Below are positions 8,612 through 15,617 of a DNA stretch of 42,371 nucleotides, in pieces (position 1 is the stretch's first letter; every line of letters starts with the position of its first letter). The notes under the pieces were generated by a model that saw nothing but the letters and a program-made list of their open reading frames with translations, made no database searches and was not told the DNA's origin. The DNA is from Ferruginibacter sp. Lineage in GTDB: Bacteria; Bacteroidota; Bacteroidia; Chitinophagales; Chitinophagaceae. The translations under genes and the position numbers were made by a program. The stretch covers positions 1 through 42,371 of the forward strand of contig JANXVN010000131.1 of NCBI GenBank assembly GCA_025351645.1. The letters are read 5' to 3'.

Positions 8612-8914
8612 ATGATGCAAGATGTACAGTTTAAAAAAGATGAGGGCAGCAAATGTTTATTCTACATTATGGATGGCGAAGAACAATTGGGCGAAATGGA
8701 AGTAAGTATTTCCAACACAGAGATAATAGTTTACCACACTGAAGTTGACCCTAAAGCAGAAGGTAAAGGATTGGCAAAAAGATTATTGGAAACCATGGTA
8801 GGTTACACACGTAAAAATGCCCTTCAGGTAGTGCCGCTTTGCCCCTATGTGCTGGCACAATTTAAGCGCCATCCGCAAGAGTATGAAGATGTTTGGAAGA
8901 GTATAACACGCTGA
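8612..8914 (+). CDS. Small GNAT-type acetyltransferase-like protein (YjdJ type)
   Basis: A 100-residue protein of the short GCN5-related family. The core is a beta strand (IIVYHTEVDPKAEGKGLAKRLLETMVGYTR) with a Q/R-x-x-G-x-G/A-type acetyl-CoA loop seen here as EGKGLAKRL, followed by VVPLCPYVLAQFKRHPQ, which closes the fold. Conserved Cys-Pro-Tyr near the C-terminus is typical of this subfamily. It lies 41 bp after the broken dioxygenase gene and 103 bp before the esterase. Its substrate is unknown. Confidence 0.8.
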   Translation: MMQDVQFKKDEGSKCLFYIMDGEEQLGEMEVSISNTEIIVYHTEVDPKAEGKGLAKRLLETMVGYTRKNALQVVPLCPYVLAQFKRHPQEYEDVWKSITR

Positions 8915-9017
8915 TTCAATTTAATATTTGTTTGCCTACCTTTTATTCGGCTAAATACTTCCTTGCCAGCTTAAACGAAAAAAGCAGACAAAAAAAACAT
9001 CCCTTCAATATTTAATT

Positions 9018-9662
9018 ATGGACACTATAAATAAAGCGCACCGAAAAAATATAATTGTCGCAGGCAAGCTTTTGTGCGAAGCAAAAAAAGTATTGATAAT
9101 GATACACGGGCGTGGAGCGGGAGCCGATGACATCTTATCAATGGCCACTTACTTTGATGTAAATGAATTTGCCCTGCTTGCACCACAAGCCACTAATGCT
9201 ACGTGGTACCCGTATTCGTTTATGGCACCTGTAACACAAAATGAACCATGGCTAACTTCTGCGTTATCAGTGTTAAAAGAGTTGGTTACCGATGTAAACA
9301 ACCAAGGCATTACTTTTGAAAATATTTACTTTTTAGGGTTCTCTCAAGGTGCTTGCCTGATGCTTGAATTTGTTGCCCGCAATGCTACAAAGTTTGGTGG
9401 CGTGGCGGCTTTTACCGGCGGCTTGATCGGCGATAAAATTAATATGGAAAACTACAAGGGCGATTTTGCTTGCACGCCCATCTTTATAGGCACCAGCAAC
9501 CCAGACCCTCATGTGCCGGTAGAAAGGGTGTATGCTACCACAAATATTTTAAAGCAGATGAATGCGGCTGTTACAGAAAAAGTTTATGCCAATATGGGGC
9601 ATACTATCAACGAAGATGAAATTAGCAACGCCAATAATTTAATTTTTAGAGCCCGGTTATAA
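9018..9662 (+). CDS. Alpha/beta hydrolase, phospholipase/carboxylesterase family (MhqD-like)
   Basis: A 214-residue serine hydrolase. It has HGRGAGADD near residue 30 (oxyanion region), the nucleophile elbow GFSQG with Ser109, an acid residue in GTSNPDPHVPVERV and the catalytic His in NMGHTINEDE. This order and length match the family containing Bacillus MhqD, which is encoded with the MhqO dioxygenase. The same pairing is seen here with the disrupted gene at 7639-8570, which supports a role in breakdown or detoxification of aromatic or quinone compounds. The actual substrate cannot be read from the sequence. Confidence 0.85.
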   Translation: MDTINKAHRKNIIVAGKLLCEAKKVLIMIHGRGAGADDILSMATYFDVNEFALLAPQATNATWYPYSFMAPVTQNEPWLTSALSVLKELVTDVNNQGITFENIYFLGFSQGACLMLEFVARNATKFGGVAAFTGGLIGDKINMENYKGDFACTPIFIGTSNPDPHVPVERVYATTNILKQMNAAVTEKVYANMGHTINEDEISNANNLIFRARL

Positions 9663-10104
9663 AGCCTGTAACCCTGCCTGGCACATAATTGTTTTTAGAT
9701 ATGCATAAACTTATAGTTGGCGAGTTATGTAGATAGCCGGTAATTCCAGTTTTTATATTCCATTGTCAATGCGAGTACACTCTCCTCTTTTAAAAGGCTA
9801 TCGTTACTTTTACAGTTACACTTTGGAATTAGGACTTTTATTTTCTCCTGGCGTAGGACAGTTCTTGAACTATTAATTCCTCAACAATCAGTATTGCTAA
9901 CATCATTTTATGGATTGCGCAAAATAATGCAGCTTATTATTTGCACCATTTTTCTAATTGAAACTACAAAAGAATATTTATTTTAGTCCAAGTTTTTAAG
10001 GACGAATTTTAATTAATTTTAAGCTTACAGCATTACCGCTGTTGAAGTTGCAGGAGGCCTACGCAATTACAAGTATGGTGGTAAAAGATGCCTGAAAAAC
10101 CAAA

Positions 10105-10263
10105 GTACAAGAGTGCGACATCCGCCCGGCTGCCATTCGGACAGGCCTATGAAGCTCAATGTAGCTATGTATTGGCCAGGGCAATAAAAATCCAAATTAA
10201 AAATAAGAATTAAGAATTCTTTTGTAAGGTAGCGACCAATTAAATTGGTACTGTTAGCGAATA
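10105..10263. repeat. Dispersed intergenic repeat R2 (family 2)
   Basis: It shares the 15-mer GTACAAGAGTGCGAC with R3 (31180) and a longer similarity with R1 (354-514), roughly 70% by eye over the CCGGCTGCC...TAGCTA part. That is followed by the same TTAAGAATT-rich tract and a TTAGCG end. It lies 150 bp upstream of the Hsp70 module. No ORF is inside it. Confidence 0.55.
10235..10249. promoter_or_regulatory. Perfect 15-bp palindrome
   Basis: ACCAATT-A-AATTGGT is a perfect inverted repeat with 7-bp arms and a single central base, near the right end of repeat R2. It may be part of the repeat's own structure or a protein binding site. R1 has only a degraded equivalent. Confidence 0.3.
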
Positions 10264-10413
10264 CAAACCAAAAACAATATTGCCGCTGGGGGCACTATTA
10301 AAAACTTTACATAACCGGGCACCTTTTTTTACACATTTATACGCTGGCAGTAAGAACTACGTTATAGGGTTTATAATTACAAAATAAGCCTACAGTGTTT
10401 TAGGAACCACAAT

Positions 10414-10728
10414 ATGACAGTACAATCGCTTACCATTATAAACCAGCTGTTTGAAATGCAGCACAAAATTAATGAACTCGGGCATGGTGCAGGGTTTGAA
10501 AGAAATTTTAACCGCTTATTTTCCGTATTTGAAACGGATGGTTTTATTTTACAAAACCCCACCGGCGAATCGTATACGGATGCCCGCACAGATTGCGAAG
10601 CGAGTATTGTGGGCACCTCAAGCCCAAAAATGAAAATAATAAAAACATTGAAGCCTGTGATTTATAAAAAAGAAAATGGTACCGTACAGTTAGTGCAAAA
10701 GGCTGTGGTGCTTGTAGAGAAAAATTAA
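10414..10728 (+). CDS. Small protein, possible GrpE beta-domain-like nucleotide exchange factor for the adjacent Hsp70
   Basis: A 104-residue protein, 9 bp upstream of the Hsp70 gene and clearly in the same operon. A short N-terminal helix pair (about 1-40) is followed by F-x-T-DGF-I-L-QNPTGE-xY-TDARTDCEA, then a T-x-KPVIY segment and a closing QKAVVLVE strand. This order resembles the C-terminal beta domain of GrpE (L...G...P.G..FD...HEA ... V...G.......R.A.V.V), but the long dimerisation helix of GrpE is absent. Position and pattern suggest a partner or exchange factor for this Hsp70. That is inference, and no standard family can be named with confidence. Confidence 0.7.
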   Translation: MTVQSLTIINQLFEMQHKINELGHGAGFERNFNRLFSVFETDGFILQNPTGESYTDARTDCEASIVGTSSPKMKIIKTLKPVIYKKENGTVQLVQKAVVLVEKN

Positions 10729-10737
10729 TATTGGATC

Positions 10738-13272
10738 ATGAGAGCTGTAAACTTTGGTATTGATTTAGGAACGACTAACTCGCTAATAGCAAAATATGAC
10801 AACAATAAAGTACAGGTTTATAAAAACCCGATAGGGCAAAAAGAAACCCTTGCATCGGTAGTAGCTTACCGGTCCGAGCGGATATTAGTGGGCGATAAAG
10901 CGAGAGAATACCTTGCCAAAGATGCCATGAATGTGTTTGGTGGCTTTAAGCGAAAGATGGGTACAGATGAGAAATATTATGTGGTAAACCTGGATGAAAA
11001 TGTAACGCCTGCTGAATTATCAACGTTAATATTAAGAGAACTTAAAAAGTTTGTGCCACCAACAGAAAATGTAGAAGCTGCGGTGATAACAATACCTGCA
11101 TCTTTCGATAGCATGCAAAGCAACGCTACCTTAAAAGCCGGACTGGATGCAGGTTTTAAAGAAGTGTTCCTGCTGCTGGAACCTATTGCCGCCTCGCTGG
11201 CATTTTTTAATGCCAGCAGCACTGTAGAAAAACCAAATGGCTATTGGCTGGTGTACGATTTAGGCGGCGGCACGTTTGATGTTGCCCTTATAAAAAGTAC
11301 TGATGAAGGACTGAAGATAGCTGACCATGAAGGCAATAATTTTTTAGGAGGCGTGGACTTTGACTTTGCCATTATAGACAAAATAATTATACCAGAAATA
11401 ATCAGGCAGACCGGCATTGAAAATTTTGAAGAAGAGTTTAGGGTTAAATATGGCAAGTACGAAATGCTGTACTACCAGGTGATGTATTATGCAGAGGAAG
11501 CAAAGAAAGAATTGTCGCAGGCACCAGCAACCGTAATTGAATTTGGGGCTATTTTGAATAATACCAACTACGATTTTCATATTACTATTACGCGGGAAAA
11601 CATTGATAAAATATTTACGCCCATTGTAAATGAAACCATTAAACTGCTGCACAAAGTAGTAGCAAACAATGGGCTTACTGTTTCTGATATTAACCAGATA
11701 ATATTAGTTGGCGGCAGTACTTTTTTGCCGCAAGTACGGGAGCAGCTTACAGTACAAACAGGCATACCATTAAATTATTCGGTTGACCCAACAACTTCTA
11801 TTGCTGCGGGAGCCGCCTTTTATGCAGGTAATAAATATTTTGAACCAGATGCTCCTGCTGTTACCAGTATTGAAGAAAAAATAGTTGATGACCTTTTAGC
11901 AACGGTAGACTTTAGCCCTGCAGACGTGCAGGTGGATGTAAATTATACAAATTCATCAAGGGATAAGGAAGAAGTTTTGCTGATAACCAGCAACGGGGAA
12001 CTGGATAATAAATATTACCGCATAAGCCGATCAGATGGCGGATTTGATACAGGTTTTATAACATTAAAATCGAAAAAAACAGAGTTTCTCCCATTGATAC
12101 CCGGCATTAATAATTTGTTTGTGCTAAGCGTTTATGATGGCGATAGCAACGAAATAACCAGCCTCAAAAAAGAGATTGCCATACAACAAGGGATGTACAA
12201 TATTGATGGACAGCCGCTGCCACATGACATTTGTTTTGAAGTAGATGATGTGGAAAATAAAACTACTAAGCTCGAAGTGATATTTGCCCGTAATTCATTG
12301 CTGCCACAAAAAAGGACGCTGTACCGGGAGATATCGAAAACAGTTAAGAAAGGCAGCCAGGATACCATTGTTATCAATATTTTAGAAGGCGATAAAAATT
12401 CACGCCCATCATCTAACCTTACTATTGGGTGCATACAAATTGAAGGAAAAGATTTACAGTCGGACCTTATAAAAGGGTCTGATATTGAGATACAGATACA
12501 GCTTACAGATTCAAGGGTGTTAAGGACGGTAGTGTTTTTAGTAATGACGCAGCAAGAGTTTAAGAATGTATTTTCTGTATCTGAAAAACAGGTAAATATT
12601 GAAAGGCTGAAAGAACAGTTTATACAATTAGAAAATGAATTGATAGCAACAGTAAGGCAGTTTCAGTTTAACGCCAATACTGTTTGGGAGATACAGGCGA
12701 TTGCGCTTTTAGAAGAATTACAATCAGTAAAATTTAACTTGCTTAAGCTAAAAGAAAAAGACAAATCGGATGAAAAATATGTGATAGCTGAAAGGGTCAC
12801 CCGCATATCGCAGGAGTACGATAAGCTTGGCGGCAACGAACGTATTGCTGCGCTGATAGAAGAGTACCTGTATGCAAAAGATACCCTGCTTCAAGTGATC
12901 AATATGGCAGATTTTGAAAAGGAAGAATTGATGAAGATGTACCATAAGATAGAGCAAGCTGAAACTGCTTTTATCCATTCAAAAAATGTATCGGCGATAG
13001 ATAACAAATTACGCCAGCTTAGCGATTTGCATTGGAAAGCATTGAGCAATAATATTGGTTTTTTAATAACCAGGTTTATTGAATATAAAGGATACAATAC
13101 CGATGGCTTTAAAGATTACACTGCAGCAAAGCCAATTATAAAAATGGCGGATTCTGCCCTTGAAAAGGAAGCCTACCCTGAGTTTAGGCGGCATGTGTTC
13201 AGTATTTCCTCTTTAGTAAAAACATCCAGGGCTAATAATTATACTGATTTTAAAGGCACCGGCATTGGCTAA
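10738..13272 (+). CDS. Divergent Hsp70-family chaperone with an inserted domain in the linker
   Basis: An 844-residue protein. The ATPase domain (about 1-380) has all the expected motifs: FGIDLGTTNS (phosphate 1), IPASFDSMQSNATLKAG, EPIAASLAFF, VYDLGGGTFDVALI near 172-185 (phosphate 2) and ILVGGSTFLPQVREQL near 322 (adenosine). A linker-like DDLLATVDF occurs near 384. About 100 residues of beta-type sequence (390-490) are then inserted before a recognisable substrate-binding beta domain (GQPLPHDICFEVDD onwards to about 590). Residues 600-844 are a long helical region without a DnaK-type C-terminal tail. This is not the housekeeping DnaK (which is about 640 residues). It is co-encoded with the GrpE-like protein and a decayed third gene. 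Confidence 0.88.
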   Translation: MRAVNFGIDLGTTNSLIAKYDNNKVQVYKNPIGQKETLASVVAYRSERILVGDKAREYLAKDAMNVFGGFKRKMGTDEKYYVVNLDENVTPAELSTLILRELKKFVPPTENVEAAVITIPASFDSMQSNATLKAGLDAGFKEVFLLLEPIAASLAFFNASSTVEKPNGYWLVYDLGGGTFDVALIKSTDEGLKIADHEGNNFLGGVDFDFAIIDKIIIPEIIRQTGIENFEEEFRVKYGKYEMLYYQVMYYAEEAKKELSQAPATVIEFGAILNNTNYDFHITITRENIDKIFTPIVNETIKLLHKVVANNGLTVSDINQIILVGGSTFLPQVREQLTVQTGIPLNYSVDPTTSIAAGAAFYAGNKYFEPDAPAVTSIEEKIVDDLLATVDFSPADVQVDVNYTNSSRDKEEVLLITSNGELDNKYYRISRSDGGFDTGFITLKSKKTEFLPLIPGINNLFVLSVYDGDSNEITSLKKEIAIQQGMYNIDGQPLPHDICFEVDDVENKTTKLEVIFARNSLLPQKRTLYREISKTVKKGSQDTIVINILEGDKNSRPSSNLTIGCIQIEGKDLQSDLIKGSDIEIQIQLTDSRVLRTVVFLVMTQQEFKNVFSVSEKQVNIERLKEQFIQLENELIATVRQFQFNANTVWEIQAIALLEELQSVKFNLLKLKEKDKSDEKYVIAERVTRISQEYDKLGGNERIAALIEEYLYAKDTLLQVINMADFEKEELMKMYHKIEQAETAFIHSKNVSAIDNKLRQLSDLHWKALSNNIGFLITRFIEYKGYNTDGFKDYTAAKPIIKMADSALEKEAYPEFRRHVFSISSLVKTSRANNYTDFKGTGIG

Positions 13273-14070
13273 TAAACACTACATATCTATTATCCGCTTA
13301 TTAAGGCATTGTGGCATTGGGTACGATGGAGAACTAAGCGTATCCAAGATAAAAAAACAATTGAATGTTGAGTTTAGTTATTCAGCCAACGGCTATATTG
13401 AAGTTGATGTCTACACATACAACAAAAACAATGTAATGGAAGAATTAGAGCTGCCAATTTTTTACACCCGCCTTCGTTACCACAAAAAAATTTAGGCCAG
13501 CAAAAACATATTAGCCCTACTAGAAGATAATGTGGTTAACCTGCAAGATGTTAAAGATGCCTTTGAAGAATTTGAGCATGATGTTGCTTTCGATGAATTT
13601 TTATCGCCCTATTTTGCTGCACCTTTTAATCATATTTGCCGCAGTTATATCAATGAACGCGATTAATATGCTGTTGGTAAATGGCTAAGCTTTGAAGGTT
13701 TTTTTTTACCGAAGACAGAGAAGTAGGCTTTAAGGCAATCCGCATATTTTTGGAAGAAACGTTGGAGCTGTTCAGGAATATAAACACAGACAACTACAAA
13801 AGTTTTCGCCCGAAAATTATGCCCTGGAATTTTCCGGGATGAGAGAGTTTTTTAAATAGCCTGCCAGATTATTTTTATAGTTTTAAAGACAAAATTGTAG
13901 TTGATTTTCTTAATTTAACCGTAGCCATCCAAAAAACGGATACCGATGATGCAAAGGAAATAAGCAGTGTGCTTACGGTATTAAATGGCTTACCAGAAAA
14001 TTTAAGGAACACTATTTACGGCAATGATGCGGCTTACAATAAAAATGCAAAGCCTTCCAGTTACGGTTAG
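13265..14070 (+). pseudogene. Third gene of the Hsp70 module, decayed (3 nonsense codons, 1 frameshift)
   Basis: The frame begins at a TTG at 13265, overlapping the Hsp70 stop by 8 bases, and encodes ISIIRLLRHCGIGYDGELS... It stops at TAG 13493-13495. The same frame continues with coding quality (NILALLEDNVVNLQDVKDAF...) to TAA 13664-13666, then YAVGKWLSFEGFF. A run of nine T near 13699-13707 marks a frame change into FTEDREVGFKAIRIFLEETL. A TGA at 13840-13842 (after PWNFPG) is followed by FLNSLPDYFYSF...LTVLNGLPENLRNTIY, ending at TAG 14068-14070. Restored, it would be about 268 residues, helical, soluble and of no family that I recognise. The junction with Hsp70 suggests a functional partner. 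Confidence 0.7.
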
Positions 14071-14625
14071 GTAGTTGGCGTTTGTGTAGTTGTGTTAAAG
14101 CTGCTGGTATTTGGCGGCGCCTTCAGGTAATTTTTTGCTGTGGATTAAAAGAACGAGCCAATACGCCATTAGCAGATTAGGCTATCAACCGTAATAATTG
14201 ATTGTGGTAAAGCTTTTTAATTTATAAATATGTCGCAAATTTTTAGACAAGAATTAGTTATAAAGTTCCCGAAAAAATAGTTAAGTATAAATAGCAAAAG
14301 CAACACAAAGCACTTTTTAAAAACGCACACCATATCATATCGTTTATATGCGGAATGCCGTATTTTAAATATCACTTTGTTTACACTAATATTTCAACAT
14401 TTACGTTTTTTCTAAGTTATAAGAGCGTAAAAAAATATTTATTCGTTTCTAAAACTATTTTCCTGAATATATGATAATATATATATACATAACAGGCTAA
14501 TAAAGATATCATTGAACAAAGTTATTTATCAGGATAATCAACATCAGCCTTCATTTTATGATTTTTGCTAATAACATGGATGCAATCCTTTTGTTAAAAA
14601 ACGTCTATAGCAAAACCATACTAAC
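14071..14625. other. AT-rich intergenic region, no gene seen
   Basis: A 555-bp stretch, strongly AT-rich from about 14270 on, with a TATATATATA run near 14480. It presumably carries the promoter of the small gene at 14626, but no clear TAnnTTTG element was found. Confidence 0.4.
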
Positions 14626-15021
14626 ATGGTTGAAAAAAACTCAAATTTTATGAAAAAAGAAAGGATTTCTTTAAATTTTTCAAGTTACAATGACAAAAAG
14701 CTAGAGAAAAAAGCAGCGATGATAGTTGCATCCATGACGGGCAATGTTTCATTTAACGCCTTTAACCCCGCGATTCAAAATTTACGGGAGTCTTTAAAAA
14801 ACTTCAAGGCCGTGCGAGAAATTATGATTGGTTATGAATCGTACATTATGGCAGAGCAAACTGCAACACGTGAAAGCCTGATCTATAATTTAAAACAGTT
14901 AGGGCAGCATATAATATCCGTATGCAAAGATGATGTGGGCAAATTAGCAAGTAGCGGCTATTTAAGTAATTCAGCTTCCGATCAATTTGTAGTAGAATTG
15001 ATAAATAATTGTTTTCACTAA
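14626..15021 (+). CDS. Small hypothetical protein
   Basis: A 131-residue, mainly helical protein without signal peptide or membrane segment. The pattern K-x-A-x-x-I-V-A-S-M-T-G-N-x-x-F...P.I..L..SL..F..........G.....A..... LI..L.QLGQ.I...CKDD...L.SSGYL resembles the N-terminal helical domain that many Bacteroidota hypothetical proteins carry before an Ig/fibronectin domain. Here it stands alone. ATG 14626 gives MVEKNSNFMKKER; the ATG at 14650 is an alternative start. It is monocistronic and followed by strong hairpins. Function unknown. Confidence 0.65.
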   Translation: MVEKNSNFMKKERISLNFSSYNDKKLEKKAAMIVASMTGNVSFNAFNPAIQNLRESLKNFKAVREIMIGYESYIMAEQTATRESLIYNLKQLGQHIISVCKDDVGKLASSGYLSNSASDQFVVELINNCFH

Positions 15022-15127
15022 TTGTTAATAAATTTCTATCGTAAAATGCTTTTAAATAATTTTAGCAAAATGAAATGATTTTTTACTCAATAAAAATAAA
15101 GCAAAATATTTTTTTTAAAAAAATGTA

Positions 15128-15143
15128 ACCGCATGTTTGCGGT
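15128..15143 (+). terminator. Small hairpin after the 14626 gene
   Basis: ACCGCA-tgtt-TGCGGT is a perfect 6-bp stem with a 4-base loop, about 105 bases after the stop. It has no following T-run, so terminator function is uncertain. Confidence 0.3.
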
Positions 15144-15163
15144 ATAAATTAAGCTAATAAAAG

Positions 15164-15209
15164 CTATACTAAAAACGGAGCCTTTAGGGAGGCTCCGTTT
15201 TCAGTATAG
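15164..15209 (+). terminator. Strong 19-bp hairpin, likely terminator
   Basis: The left arm (15164-15182) and right arm (15191-15209) pair over 19 positions with a single mismatch around an 8-base loop. The GC-rich top is CGGAGCC/GGCTCCG and the A-rich base pairs with a T-rich strand. It lies about 140 bases after the stop of the 14626 gene and could end transcription. It is unusually long for a simple terminator. Confidence 0.6.
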
Positions 15210-15551
15210 TTTACTCAAGTACTTTTTTCACAAATTGATGGTACGGCAATCAATTTTAACAACCAGCCTTTTATTCTCAATACTTACTATAAAAAAATTA
15301 CAGTTATTAGCGGGCATGCCTTATAAAATGGCCTTCTAGTATTTTATAACTAGCATACCCATATCCACGAAAGAATTACCTGATATAAAAAATGGTTACA
15401 CACCAGTAAAAGTTACTCTTGTAAAATTGATTTCAGCTGTTTCCAATACTTATTCAAAACAAACCTATCTCTAAATGCTTTGCCAGGGCGAAGAAAGTGG
15501 CAATCTCTACATGTTGCCCATAATGTCCATAAAAACTACCATCTATCAAAA

Positions 15552-15585
15552 GAAAAAAAAGGAGCCGCAATTAAGCAGCTCCTTT
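15552..15585 (-). terminator. Rho-independent terminator of the giant surface-protein gene
   Basis: On the minus strand AAAGGAGC (15585-15578) pairs with GCTCCTTT (15565-15558) across a 12-base loop. It is followed by a T-run (15560-15553). It begins 33 bases after the stop codon of the 4200-residue gene, exactly where a terminator is expected. Confidence 0.8.
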
Positions 15586-15617
15586 AAATTTATGGTTTCA
15601 GAGATTAAAGAGGCGAC

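Larger units (their letters stand above)
9663..10413. other. Long intergenic region upstream of the Hsp70 module
   Basis: No convincing gene was found in 751 bp. It contains repeat R2 (10105-10263) with an embedded perfect palindrome at 10235-10249, and it must contain the promoter of the module starting at 10414. No TAnnTTTG element was found close to that start. Confidence 0.45.

Noticed and set aside
9663-10104. Possible remnant gene upstream of R2
   Set aside because: No frame keeps coding composition over more than a few dozen codons and no motif could be recognised.
10105-10263. GC-rich R2 core considered as a tRNA or structured RNA gene
   Set aside because: No T-arm consensus (GTTCGANNC), no acceptor stem and no CCA end. 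Similar copies elsewhere make a dispersed repeat the better explanation.
10738-13272. Housekeeping DnaK
   Set aside because: 844 residues instead of about 640, an inserted domain near 390-490, a long helical C-terminus, and no dnaJ or standard grpE beside it.
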